Below, piece after piece: positions 7,702-15,252 of a stretch of 39,977 nt of DNA. The stretch comes from Verrucomicrobia bacterium Tous-C9LFEB (GTDB lineage Bacteria > Acidobacteriota > Terriglobia > Terriglobales > Acidobacteriaceae). A program made the position numbers and the translations under genes. The stretch spans positions 1 to 39,977 of the forward strand of contig CAJCIP010000029.1 in NCBI GenBank assembly GCA_903970445.1, read 5' to 3'. The notes under the pieces are model-generated. The model was not told the DNA's origin, did no database searches, and saw only the letters and a program-made list of their open reading frames with translations. Numbering within the stretch: position 1 is the stretch's first letter; the number at the start of each line of letters is the position of its first letter.

Positions 7702-8766
7702 GTGATCTATAGAGCCGCCTTCGCGGGTAGCGTCTTGGTTTTCTTGGCCACAGGTTACGGCTCCGCGGCCGCTTCGTCCGTAAACTGTGCAAAGCTGGCG
7801 GCTCAGATGCACCGCAGCAACATACCAGGTGTGGCCGTCGCGATCTTCAGCCCGGGCAGGGTCGAAAGCGTGTTCTGCAGCGCTGCTTCGAAAGCGTTGG
7901 CCCAGGACTCCGTCTTCGAGGCAGCGTCTCTGAGCAAACCGGTCTTCGCTTTCGGTGTTCTGAGACTGGTGCAGGACCACAGACTGGATCTTGACAGGCC
8001 TTTGTCCGAATATCTGGATCGGCCCTATAAGCATCAGCACAATCCGTTCCGTCGAGGCACAGCAGACGTGACAACGGAACCGCGGTTCGCCAAGATCACA
8101 GCGCGTATGGTCCTCAGCCACACGTCGGGCTTACCGAACTGGTCACATCATGGTCCTCTCACCTTCCTGAGTGATCCTGGCGAGAAGTGGAGCTACTCCG
8201 GCGAGGGATACGTTTATCTCCAGCGCGTCGTTGAGGCGATCACCGGCCAATCTGCGGATAAATTTCTTGAAGAAGCCGTGCTGCTTCCACTTGGAATGAC
8301 ACACAGTAGCTTCACATGGCAAGCAGCGTTCTCAGGCCACGCGACACCGGGACACTCAGCCGCTGGTGCACCCGCTTCGATAGACCGGTTCTCTCGCCCG
8401 GTGGTTTCAAGCACTCTCTACACCACACTGGGAGATTATTCGCGATTTCTGATGCAAATGTTCCAGCCTCCCGCTGATTCGCCATTTCTCGTGGAAGAAA
8501 GGAGTGAGGTCCCCGTACGCGCCGATCTGAATCTTTACTGGGGACTTGGCTTGGCAATCGAACAAGCTCGATCAAACTCTTACTTTCACTGGGGTGCAAA
8601 CCCTGGCTTCCAGTCTTTCTTCTTGTGCCAGCCAGCAACGGGCCGAGGAATCCTTTTCTTTACAAACAGCGATAATGGCCTGGACTTGGTGAACAGTTTG
8701 GTTCATGCGGCCGTTCCCGGTAGTCATCCTGCCCTCGGTTTTCCGATGCTCCACCCCAAAGATTGA
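7702..8766 (+). CDS. Serine hydrolase of the beta-lactamase/class C family
   Basis: A 354-residue protein of the serine beta-lactamase-like superfamily (class C beta-lactamases, DD-peptidases, esterases). A signal peptide is visible (about residues 1-24, ending in A-A-A-S-S), so it is probably periplasmic. The nucleophile motif S-x-x-K is S-L-S-K; a Y-S-G replaces the usual Y-x-N, and the third motif appears as H-W-G. The S-H-T-S-G-L-P segment is typical of the esterase/D-aminopeptidase branch. The exact substrate cannot be told and antibiotic hydrolysis should not be assumed. The start is GTG 7702 with GGGGTGA just upstream. It reads away from the phage-like region and may mark the chromosomal side of its boundary. 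Confidence 0.82.
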   Translation: MIYRAAFAGSVLVFLATGYGSAAASSVNCAKLAAQMHRSNIPGVAVAIFSPGRVESVFCSAASKALAQDSVFEAASLSKPVFAFGVLRLVQDHRLDLDRPLSEYLDRPYKHQHNPFRRGTADVTTEPRFAKITARMVLSHTSGLPNWSHHGPLTFLSDPGEKWSYSGEGYVYLQRVVEAITGQSADKFLEEAVLLPLGMTHSSFTWQAAFSGHATPGHSAAGAPASIDRFSRPVVSSTLYTTLGDYSRFLMQMFQPPADSPFLVEERSEVPVRADLNLYWGLGLAIEQARSNSYFHWGANPGFQSFFLCQPATGRGILFFTNSDNGLDLVNSLVHAAVPGSHPALGFPMLHPKD

Positions 8767-8863
8767 AGCAAACCGCTAGATTCTTGACCCGTCAGGGGAT
8801 GGGTAACGACAAACGCCGTTGTCGGAAGCTATGGCTCTGGAGAGAAGGCGAGCGTCTCACTAA

Positions 8864-8940
8864 GCCCCCTCTCCCCGTCTCCAAGGGTGACAGGGACACA
8901 GCCTTTCGGGCTTCGCTCCGATGACAGTTGGAGAGGGGGC
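8864..8940. repeat. Long-range inverted repeat
   Basis: GCCCCCTCTCC (8864-8874) is exactly complementary to GGAGAGGGGGC (8930-8940), with 55 bases between. The inner part includes CTTCGCTCCGATGACAG, which resembles the tail of the GTCTCTCC repeat. It follows the serine hydrolase gene and may act as a terminator or be a small dispersed element. Confidence 0.6.
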
Positions 8941-8979
8941 GAGTGGCTATGGCGTGAGCCAATCCGCTACCATCGAGTC

Positions 8980-9207
8980 ATGGATTCAAGCACTCTCCCC
9001 ACCGCTCGCCGCAACGAAGACATCGCGCTCGACCTGTTGAAGTTCGTCGCCGCTCACACCAACGTCAGCAAGCCCGCTGGCGCCACGCCTGGGTTCGGCG
9101 GCGGCATTTCCTCCAAGCCTGAGGACCAGGTTGATCAGCTGCTGGAGCTGTATACACGCTGCCGCGAGGCGGTTGAATCGCCCGTGGGCGCACCTTCCAA
9201 GAAGTAG
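8980..9207 (+). CDS. 75-residue conserved-looking hypothetical protein
   Basis: A short soluble protein without recognised domain. The middle contains a glycine-rich stretch (G-A-T-P-G-F-G-G-G) between two probable helices (N-E-D-I-A-L-D-L-L-K-F-V and D-Q-V-D-Q-L-L-E-L-Y). The ATG at 8980 is preferred over the upstream in-frame ATG at 8887, whose extra residues fall in the inverted repeat. It ends 12 bases before the oxidoreductase gene on the same strand, so the two probably form an operon, but no functional link can be drawn. Confidence 0.6.
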   Translation: MDSSTLPTARRNEDIALDLLKFVAAHTNVSKPAGATPGFGGGISSKPEDQVDQLLELYTRCREAVESPVGAPSKK

Positions 9208-9219
9208 CCGCACGTTACG

Positions 9220-10278
9220 ATGCCCCGTCCTATTCGTGTCGCGGTTGTCGGAGCCGGCGCATTCGGCCGCAATCACCTGCGTGTGTATCGTGAGCTGGTC
9301 ACGAGTGCGCCCGATGAGGTGCAGCTCGCCGCAGTCGTTGAGCCGAGCAGTTCGCTGCGCGAACAGGCGGCGGCTTTCGGCGCGCCGGTTTTCAGCTCGG
9401 TAGCTGAGATGTTCGCTTCGGATGCGCGTGTCCAGGCTGCCTCAGTCTGCGTGCCGACGATTGCGCATGCGGCCCTTGCCGAAGAACTGTTGCGAGGGGG
9501 CGTGGATGTGCTCATCGAAAAGCCGTTTGCGGCGACGCTTGCAGAAGCGGAACACATCACGGCGCTTGCAGACTCGCTCGGCCGCACCGTGCAGATTGGG
9601 CACCTCGAACGCTTCAATCCCGCAGTGACCGCACTGGCCGCGCACATCAACCGGCCGATGTTCTTCGAGTGTCACCGGCTGAGCATCTTCACGCCGCGCT
9701 CGCTCGATGTGGACGTCGTGCTCGACCTGATGATTCACGATCTGGACATCGTGCTTTCGCTGGCGAAGTCTGCGGTGCGCGAAGTGCGCGCGGTTGGCAT
9801 CCCGGTGCTATCGAAGAAGGCCGACATCGCCAACGTTCGCGTTGAGTTCGAGTCCGGCTGCATCGCCAACTTCACCGCCAGCCGCATCAGCACGGAGCGC
9901 GTCCGCAAGCTGCGCCTCTTTCAACAGAGTCAGTACCTTTCGGTCGACTTCGCGCGGCAGGAGTTGTTTGCCATCAGCGTGGAGGCTGATGCTCAGCACA
10001 AAATCGCCGCGCTGATGAGTGCGCCGCCGCATGTCCGTGCGCAGATGCTCGGAGCCTACACCGCGCAGGCGGGCGATCATCCTTCCGCGGGACTTTCTTT
10101 GCAGAAGTACGATGTGCCGCAAGCGGAGCCATTGTCGCTGGAAATTCAGGATTTTCTGCAAGCAGTGCGAAGTCGTACGCAACCGCGTGTGACCGCCAAA
10201 GCCGGTGCTGCTGCGCTTGCGCTCGCGCTGGAGATTACACAGGCGATGGAGCAGCATGCACAACGCGCAGGTTTGTAG
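9220..10278 (+). CDS. Gfo/Idh/MocA family oxidoreductase
   Basis: A 352-residue NAD(P)-dependent dehydrogenase. The Rossmann fingerprint V-V-G-A-G-A-F-G-R-N-H lies at residues 9-19, and the family signature E-K-P-F-A follows near residue 99; the C-terminal half fits the dimerisation and substrate domain. Members act on sugars, inositols, nucleotide sugars and similar compounds; the substrate is not predictable from this window because no sugar pathway genes lie beside it. The cofactor-domain residues appear intact. It follows the 75-residue protein gene closely. Confidence 0.85.
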   Translation: MPRPIRVAVVGAGAFGRNHLRVYRELVTSAPDEVQLAAVVEPSSSLREQAAAFGAPVFSSVAEMFASDARVQAASVCVPTIAHAALAEELLRGGVDVLIEKPFAATLAEAEHITALADSLGRTVQIGHLERFNPAVTALAAHINRPMFFECHRLSIFTPRSLDVDVVLDLMIHDLDIVLSLAKSAVREVRAVGIPVLSKKADIANVRVEFESGCIANFTASRISTERVRKLRLFQQSQYLSVDFARQELFAISVEADAQHKIAALMSAPPHVRAQMLGAYTAQAGDHPSAGLSLQKYDVPQAEPLSLEIQDFLQAVRSRTQPRVTAKAGAAALALALEITQAMEQHAQRAGL

Positions 10279-10326
10279 GCTGTCTCACGGCTTGCGCACA
10301 TCTCGTCAGAGGCTCTGACTTCAAAA

Positions 10327-10396
10327 GCTTTGAAGGGGCCGGGCTTCAGCCCGGCCATCTACATGTCATGTTGACATGGCTTTAGCCACTGAGGGG
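10327..10396 (-). repeat. REP element flanking RAYT, left inverted copy
   Basis: On the minus strand it reads CCCCTCAGTGGCTAAAGCC, about 22 variable bases, then the hairpin GGCCGGGCT-GA-AGCCCGGCC and CCTTCAAAGC. It is in inverted orientation to the copy at 10839. It overlaps the 3' end of the RAYT gene, so the last residues (Q-W-L-K-P) are encoded by the REP. Confidence 0.85.
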
Positions 10397-10832
10397 CAGG
10401 TGCTAGTGAAAGTCCACAGGCGCGCCCGCAGTATCTGTAATCTTCGTGGTTGAGCGAGCGGACGTTTTGATCGATGTAGACAATGTGGCGCTCCCAGTCT
10501 TGCTGCTCGCGGATGCGGTGGTCCGTGAAACCCGCCTGCCAGATGTCGCTCTTCCATTCGAACGTCCGCTTCGCATGGAAGGAGAAACCACCTTTGATAA
10601 GTTGGACAGATCTTTCCAACGCGCCGACAGGAGTTACCAGGAGATGCACATGGTCATGCATGATGACGAAGTCGTGGAGTTGGTACTCGCCAGCGTCTGC
10701 ATAGCGTTGAAATGTGTTCAGCAGAAGTGTTGCCCAGCGCTCGTGGCGAAAGAATGGTTTACGGGCTGCAGTTTGAAAAGTGACAAAGTAGGTCTGGTTG
10801 TTATTTCGCGCGACCTCTCTTGCTGGCTTCAA
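10359..10832 (-). CDS. REP-associated tyrosine transposase (RAYT)
   Basis: This 157-residue protein belongs to the Y1/IS200-like transposase branch called RAYT, a single-domain HUH nuclease that recognises and cleaves REP hairpins as single strands. The HUH metal-binding motif is H-D-H-V-H-L-L-V-T-P around residue 60, followed by the family-typical L-I-K-G-G-F-S-F-H-A-K-R and W-Q-A-G-F-T-D-H-R-I. Tyrosines in the C-terminal helix (including H-I-V-Y-I-D) are candidates for the catalytic residue. The gene is flanked on both sides by inverted 68-70 base REP elements, making a complete REP-RAYT unit. It appears intact. The RAYT call is strong; present activity is unknown. Confidence 0.9.
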   Translation of the reverse strand: MKPAREVARNNNQTYFVTFQTAARKPFFRHERWATLLLNTFQRYADAGEYQLHDFVIMHDHVHLLVTPVGALERSVQLIKGGFSFHAKRTFEWKSDIWQAGFTDHRIREQQDWERHIVYIDQNVRSLNHEDYRYCGRACGLSLAPAPQWLKPCQHDM

Positions 10833-10838
10833 AGACTT

Positions 10839-10906
10839 CCCCTCAGCGGCTAAAGCCGTCTTTACTCAGAAACAACGGCCGGGCTGAAGCCCGGCCCCTT
10901 CAAAGC
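10839..10906 (+). repeat. REP element flanking RAYT, right copy
   Basis: It begins CCCCTCAGCGGCTAAAGCCG and ends with the hairpin GGCCGGGCT-GA-AGCCCGGCC followed by CCTTCAAAGC. It abuts the 5' end of the RAYT gene and is the mirror of the element at 10327-10396. Confidence 0.85.
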
Positions 10907-10961
10907 AGAGATTAGCAACGCGACAGCTGTAGCAGCACTCAGGTACCCGCCACGCGCTCTT

Positions 10962-11846
10962 CTACTCCATCTTCTGCACGGTGTATCCCGCCGGTATCTT
11001 CGGCACTTCGAACTGGTCGTCCTCCAGCGTGTCGTTCAGCACCAGCTTGGTGATCTCGACCTTCAGCGTGTACTCATCCAGCGGGCGCTGGATGGTGATC
11101 AGCATGGGGAACTGCTGCCCGTTGAACTCCTGATACTTGTCATAGAGAGCGTGGGTGACGACGCGCCCTTGATCGTCGTAGATGTCCTGCTGAAACGGCA
11201 GCATATCGACGCGGCTGATGTGCACGGTGCGCAGGCGCTGCATGATGTTGCCGCTCTTCTGCTTCATCACCGCAAGATCGTAGTCAGGCTCCTCAATCGC
11301 TTCCTGCCTCCGGTGCGCGACCTGCATCACGCGCGTTGATTCGGTCAGCGCAACGAACTCGTCGCTGTTCACACCGGGCACGAGCAGCGAATCGAAGAAA
11401 ACCGCCGGACGAAGATTCTCGAGTCCGTTCTTCGATGGCTTCGTCACCTGGTTGCTGCCCTCGATTGCGCGGTTCTTCGGTGGAATCAGCAGCGTGAAGT
11501 GTTCGCCGTTACTCACCATGTCGAGCGCGCGCGATCCGATCACCGGGAGCTGCAAAATCACGCGCAGGTCGCGCGGCTTGCGCACGAAGATGTAGCCTTT
11601 GAACGAGGTGTATTCGGTGACCTTGCCTTCTTTGCCGCCGCCCGTGCTGGCCGTAATCAGGACGGACGCTGTCAGCGTCTTGATCGCCGTGTCACGGTCA
11701 GAGATTTCCTTCTCCAGAACTTCTACCGGCGCGGAACGATACACCTCCGGCGCCTGCGTCTTCTGCACGACACGCGTCGTGGAAAAGCAGCCGGTGAGAC
11801 TCAGCAAGGCAATGGAAAACAACGATACCGCAGGGAATCTTTTCAT
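10962..11846 (-). CDS. Outer-membrane-type lipoprotein, possibly LolA/DUF4292-like
   Basis: A 294-residue protein with a lipoprotein signal peptide; the lipobox L-T-G-C places the lipidated cysteine at residue 19. The body is rich in beta strands with repeated statements of the type D-L-R-V-I-L-Q-L-P and F-T-L-L-I-P-P, which resembles proteins with the LolA/LolB half-barrel fold that carry lipoproteins or lipids. That comparison is an inference. It is downstream of mltG on the same strand (103 bases apart), so co-expression with a cell-wall enzyme is possible. The aspartate after the lipobox is absent, consistent with outer membrane sorting by E. coli rules. Confidence 0.65.
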   Translation of the reverse strand: MKRFPAVSLFSIALLSLTGCFSTTRVVQKTQAPEVYRSAPVEVLEKEISDRDTAIKTLTASVLITASTGGGKEGKVTEYTSFKGYIFVRKPRDLRVILQLPVIGSRALDMVSNGEHFTLLIPPKNRAIEGSNQVTKPSKNGLENLRPAVFFDSLLVPGVNSDEFVALTESTRVMQVAHRRQEAIEEPDYDLAVMKQKSGNIMQRLRTVHISRVDMLPFQQDIYDDQGRVVTHALYDKYQEFNGQQFPMLITIQRPLDEYTLKVEITKLVLNDTLEDDQFEVPKIPAGYTVQKME

Positions 11847-11949
11847 CTAAAGGCGCAAGGTTAAGTATATCGACTCAGATTCCGCCGCTGAGTTGCAGAA
11901 TCTTTTCGCAATAACGCGGAAAGGCATGTGTTATGCGCGAGACTTTCCG

Positions 11950-12933
11950 CTACTGCGCGGACTTCTTGCGATACTCCGCCACGTTGCTCAGGTGCTCGTC
12001 CAGTGTGCGCGAGAAGCGTGTTGCTCCGTTCGCGTCGGCGACGAAGTAGAGGAAGTCGGTGTGCTCCGGGTGCATGGCTGCCTTGAACGCAGCGACGCCA
12101 GGGTTGCAGATGGGCCCGGGCGGCAGACCCGTGTGAGCGTAGGTGTTGTACGGCGAATCGGAGTGCAGCTCGCTCTGGTGAATGACGCCGGTCCACGTGC
12201 CTCGCAGCATGGAGGCGTATGCGACCGCGGGGTCGGTCTGCAGCGGCATGTCCGCGGCTAGCCTGTTCATGAAGACACCGGCGACGAGCGCGCGTTCTGA
12301 ATCCATGTGCACTTCCTTCTCCACAAGTGACGCCACGGTGACGATCCGCTCCACCTTCGCGTCCGGCAATGCAAGACGCTCGGCTTCCTGCCCAAAGCGC
12401 TTCACCATGATGCTCAGCATGTTCAGCGGTGTCGCGTGCCGGCTGAAGCGATAGGTGTCCGGAAAGAGATAGCCTTCGAGCGAAGTCGCCTGTGGGTTCC
12501 ATTTGGCGATGAGCTTGGTGTCGGTTTGCTCTGCGCGCAGAAAGTCCTCGCGCTTGCCGAGCCCTGCTGCTTCCACCGCGGCAGCGATGTCGAAAATGTT
12601 GTAGCCCTCTGGGATGAGCAACGTGACCGTGTACACGTCGCCGCGATGGATGCGCGCGTAGACTTCGCCGAGCCCGGCAGGATGATCGAAGCGGTACTCT
12701 CCGGCTTTCAGCGCGCCGCCGCGGAGCGTGCGCATCACCTCAAATGCGGTAGCGCTGCGGATGATCCCGGCGTGCTTCAGCTGCGCGGCGATGCCGGGCG
12801 TGCCCGTGCCGGGAGCGATGTCGACGAAGGTCTCCTTGTGCGGCCCGTACGGCAGATAAACGAGCGCTGCGACGTACGCACCAACGACGGCGGCAAGCAC
12901 GAACAGCACGGACATGAATCGCAGAAAACGCAA
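11950..12933 (-). CDS. mltG: Endolytic murein transglycosylase MltG
   Basis: MltG (YceG-like) cleaves nascent peptidoglycan strands and is thought to set glycan chain length. The 327-residue protein has one N-terminal membrane helix (about residues 7-28), a LysM-like segment, and the catalytic domain with L-E-G-Y-L-F-P-D-T-Y (residues 152-161) and A-S-L-V-E-K-E, whose first glutamate (E205) corresponds to the catalytic residue in E. coli MltG. The Y-N-T-Y-x-x-x-G-L-P-P-G-P-I signature is also present. It is divergent from ruvX with 91 bases between starts; in many bacteria these two genes lie side by side in one operon. Confidence 0.93.
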   Translation of the reverse strand: MRFLRFMSVLFVLAAVVGAYVAALVYLPYGPHKETFVDIAPGTGTPGIAAQLKHAGIIRSATAFEVMRTLRGGALKAGEYRFDHPAGLGEVYARIHRGDVYTVTLLIPEGYNIFDIAAAVEAAGLGKREDFLRAEQTDTKLIAKWNPQATSLEGYLFPDTYRFSRHATPLNMLSIMVKRFGQEAERLALPDAKVERIVTVASLVEKEVHMDSERALVAGVFMNRLAADMPLQTDPAVAYASMLRGTWTGVIHQSELHSDSPYNTYAHTGLPPGPICNPGVAAFKAAMHPEHTDFLYFVADANGATRFSRTLDEHLSNVAEYRKKSAQ

Positions 12934-13024
12934 GATTGTTCGGGGTCCTTGCCCGCATTCTATGGATGCAAATGCCCGTGCTGCGGTTCATCTGCGGACG
13001 AGGTATGCGAACCTACACTAACGC

Positions 13025-13516
13025 ATGGCTACTGAGCGGATTCTCGCGCTGGATGTTGGCGATCGTCGCATCGGTCTCGCCATCACCGACGCGCTAGGAC
13101 TTACGGCCCAGCCGCTGTTCACGATCCATCGCACCACGCAACGCGCAGATCTAAAGTCGATCGCACGATTCATTCGGCAACATTCGGTGACGACGCTGCT
13201 GGTTGGCAATCCGCTGAACGCCGACGGAACGCAGAGCCCGCAGGCCGCGAAGACGCAGGCCTTTGCAGAGTTGCTGCGTGAGGCGCATCCGTCCCTGAAG
13301 CATCATCTGCTGGACGAGCGGCTCACGACGCGCGAGGCGCATGGTCTGCTCGACGCCGCAGGACATGGAAAGCGGACGGCGGGAAAGAGTGGCGGGAAGA
13401 CGGTGGACCGGAGAGATTTGATCGATCAGATTGCAGCGGTGCTGTTGTTGGAGGCGTTTCTCTCGAAGCGGGATGGGCCGGTATTGCTGCCGGACGTCGA
13501 GGCTGATCTCCGCTAA
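13025..13516 (+). CDS. ruvX: RuvX/YqgF Holliday-junction resolvase-like nuclease
   Basis: A 163-residue RNase H-fold protein implicated in pre-16S rRNA processing and, by fold, in Holliday junction resolution. The N-terminal I-L-A-L-D-V-G-D-R-R-I-G motif supplies the first catalytic aspartate (D10); L-D-E-R-L-T-T near residue 97 and the V-D-R-R-D-L-I-D segment near residue 135 give the other acidic residues. V-G-N-P-L-N is the usual V-G-x-P family motif. It carries a short extra C-terminal tail beyond the core. The start at ATG 13025 fits the family alignment. It shares the intergenic region with divergent mltG. Confidence 0.93.
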   Translation: MATERILALDVGDRRIGLAITDALGLTAQPLFTIHRTTQRADLKSIARFIRQHSVTTLLVGNPLNADGTQSPQAAKTQAFAELLREAHPSLKHHLLDERLTTREAHGLLDAAGHGKRTAGKSGGKTVDRRDLIDQIAAVLLLEAFLSKRDGPVLLPDVEADLR

Positions 13517-13606
13517 GCAAATTCTCCGTAAAGCTACCTGGGCGCTGCCTTTCGTTCTGTCATTCCCGAAGGGAAGCTGCTTTTATTGTGTCCTGCAAGC
13601 CCTGCT

Positions 13607-13681
13607 AACCACTCTCCACTCTCCACTCTTCGCTCTTCGCTCTTCGCTCTTCGCTCTTCGCTCTTCGCTCTTCGCTATAAT
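13607..13681 (+). promoter_or_regulatory. Heptanucleotide repeat abutting a TATAAT box upstream of greA
   Basis: Seven perfect copies of CTTCGCT (13628-13676) are preceded by two copies of CTCCACT and one of AACCACT. The last unit runs directly into TATAAT (13676-13681), about 63 bases before the greA start. A -35 element would fall inside the repeat, so copy number could alter the promoter. The rest of the 227-base gap holds no gene. Confidence 0.6.
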
Positions 13682-13743
13682 CTTCTTTTTACCTTCCTAA
13701 GCCGCCGCTGACACATTCGCGGTGCAATGAGCAGAGCAAAACC

Positions 13744-14220
13744 ATGCAAGACATCATGAAGTCCCTCCAGGAACAGATCAAGGTTCTTGAGCATGAACTG
13801 ACGACTGAGCTTCCTGCCGAAATCAAGAAAGCCGTAGCGCTCGGCGACCTGTCAGAGAACGCCGAATACCACATGGCGAAGCAGCGCCAGGAGTTTGTCA
13901 ACGCCCGGCTCGGGCAGCTTAAGAAGCGCATGGGCGAGCTTTCGCTGGTGAACATGGCGAACATCCCGCATGACAAGGTCGGCTTTGGCTCAACGGTCGT
14001 TGTCATGGATGCGTCGAAGGACGAGGAGATCACCTACAAGCTCGTCACCAGTGAAGAGTCCGACGTGGCCAAGGGTTTGATCTCGACGACCTCGCCCATA
14101 GGACGCTCGCTCATCGGCAAAGAGGTTGGCGACACGGCCACCGTAGTCACGCCGAACGGCAAGCGCGAGCTCGAAGTTCTGAAGCTCATGACGATCCACG
14201 ACACAGAAACTTTGGCTTGA
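13744..14220 (+). CDS. greA: Transcription elongation factor GreA
   Basis: GreA binds the secondary channel of RNA polymerase and stimulates cleavage of backtracked transcripts. The 158-residue protein has the N-terminal coiled coil, with the tip motif G-D-L-S-E-N-A-E-Y-H carrying the acidic residues needed for cleavage, and the C-terminal FKBP-like domain with S-P-I-G-R-S-L-I-G-K-E-V-G-D. The size matches the family. An internal ATG four codons in (13756) is an alternative start; no strong ribosome site separates the two. A candidate promoter lies next to a heptanucleotide repeat upstream. Confidence 0.95.
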   Translation: MQDIMKSLQEQIKVLEHELTTELPAEIKKAVALGDLSENAEYHMAKQRQEFVNARLGQLKKRMGELSLVNMANIPHDKVGFGSTVVVMDASKDEEITYKLVTSEESDVAKGLISTTSPIGRSLIGKEVGDTATVVTPNGKRELEVLKLMTIHDTETLA

Positions 14221-14294
14221 CGCGGGGGCAGGCGCTGGCGTCCAATCACATATGCCCTCCGGCGGCTGCTACCACCGAAGGGGTTGTTTCAGCT

Positions 14295-14414
14295 TTAGAA
14301 CACTGAGACGATTACAACTACCGCAGCTATCAGGAACAGAGCGAACATCGCCAGAAGAAGATCTCCTGGGAAGTTCACCGAACCTGAAGCCTTGGCATTG
14401 CCGAACAATGCCAT
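14295..14414 (-). CDS. 39-residue membrane peptide
   Basis: A tiny protein starting M-A-L-F-G-N-A-K and ending in one strongly hydrophobic helix (about residues 18-38). AGGAGG lies seven bases before the ATG at 14414, one of the best ribosome sites in the window, which makes real translation likely although the gene is very small. A longer frame reaching 14519 has no such site. A perfect 7-base hairpin sits 24 bases upstream of the start. The function is unknown; no neighbour on this strand helps. Confidence 0.55.
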   Translation of the reverse strand: MALFGNAKASGSVNFPGDLLLAMFALFLIAAVVVIVSVF

Positions 14415-14437
14415 AAGCCGCCTCCTGTATTGGGATC

Positions 14438-14458
14438 GCTCCGGGTCTACACCGGAGC
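14438..14458. promoter_or_regulatory. Short hairpin upstream of the 39-residue membrane peptide
   Basis: GCTCCGG (14438-14444) and CCGGAGC (14452-14458) form a perfect stem with a 7-base loop. On the minus strand it lies in the leader of the small membrane peptide gene; on the plus strand it is followed by a weak T-rich stretch and might instead terminate greA transcription. Confidence 0.45.
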
Positions 14459-14603
14459 GTTCTGCTTTTGTGGAGCAGAACTTGAGACAGCTTGGTGTCT
14501 CCACGAGGCATAGCAGCAATGAGAAGGTTCAGTCATTATGCAACATAACTCTGTTCATCTCCTCGCTGAGAAACAAACAAGCGCCTGCGTGCGTACCTTC
14601 CCG

Positions 14604-15182
14604 ATGCGCTTTTTCCTAATTTTCCTGTCGCTCTTTGCGAGCGTGTTGCCTGGATGTGCCCAGCAGGTGTCTCCGACCACTGATGAACCAACCGCTGTTT
14701 TGCAAGCCGCTTTACTTGGGAACTGGACAGGGGTTCTGGAGTATCGCGACTATAGCGAGCCCTCGACCTCGACGAAGCGTGTGCAACTGCCTACCTGGCT
14801 GACGATCAAGAAAGCACCTGAAGGCATCTTCTTTGATTATGTCTACGACGATGGACCGAACAAGGTTGTGTCCGAGCATCATGCCGTCGTCATCGACCTG
14901 AAACAGAACACGTACAAGGTGATGAGTACAGACGCCGTGGCCGAGAGCTACATAGTAGCTGGTGCGGACAAGCTGAAGAACGGGCGAGGCGAGCTGATCC
15001 TCACCGGCGACGGCAAAGATGCGGATAAGCCCGCCCAGATAAGAACAACGTGGACGATTCGCCGCAACCTGCTTTCGTGGTTGGAAGAGGTTCGCCCGGC
15101 GAAGTCGGATGCGCCCTTTGTGTTTCGCCACCGCTACACATTCGTCAGGGCAGAGACGCCGACAGCGAACGCACCGGAATAG
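14604..15182 (+). CDS. Putative lipoprotein of unknown function
   Basis: A 192-residue protein starting M-R-F-F-L-I-F-L with a lipoprotein signal peptide and lipobox V-L-P-G-C. The mature part begins with a Ser/Thr/Pro linker and then L-L-G-N-W-T-G-V-L-E-Y, a strand-rich pattern like many small secreted beta-barrel proteins with a G-x-W opening. No family could be named. The upstream in-frame ATG at 14538 would hide the signal peptide and is rejected. It ends in front of a shared hairpin terminator and converges with dps. Confidence 0.6.
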   Translation: MRFFLIFLSLFASVLPGCAQQVSPTTDEPTAVLQAALLGNWTGVLEYRDYSEPSTSTKRVQLPTWLTIKKAPEGIFFDYVYDDGPNKVVSEHHAVVIDLKQNTYKVMSTDAVAESYIVAGADKLKNGRGELILTGDGKDADKPAQIRTTWTIRRNLLSWLEEVRPAKSDAPFVFRHRYTFVRAETPTANAPE

Positions 15183-15201
15183 CCCGCATTCCCGCAAAGA
15201 G

Positions 15202-15229
15202 AAACGCCGGAGCAGATGCCCCGGCGTTT
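15202..15229. terminator. Bidirectional intrinsic terminator
   Basis: AAACGCCGG (15202-15210) pairs perfectly with CCGGCGTTT (15221-15229) over a 10-base loop. It lies between the convergent lipoprotein gene and dps, with A and T tails on the two sides, so it can serve both. Confidence 0.8.
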
Positions 15230-15252
15230 CACGTTGTACTTAGATGTGAGCG

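Noticed and set aside
13607..13676. Possible CRISPR array at the CTTCGCT repeats
   Set aside because: The units are contiguous 7-mers with no spacers; it is a simple tandem repeat. No cas gene is present in the window.
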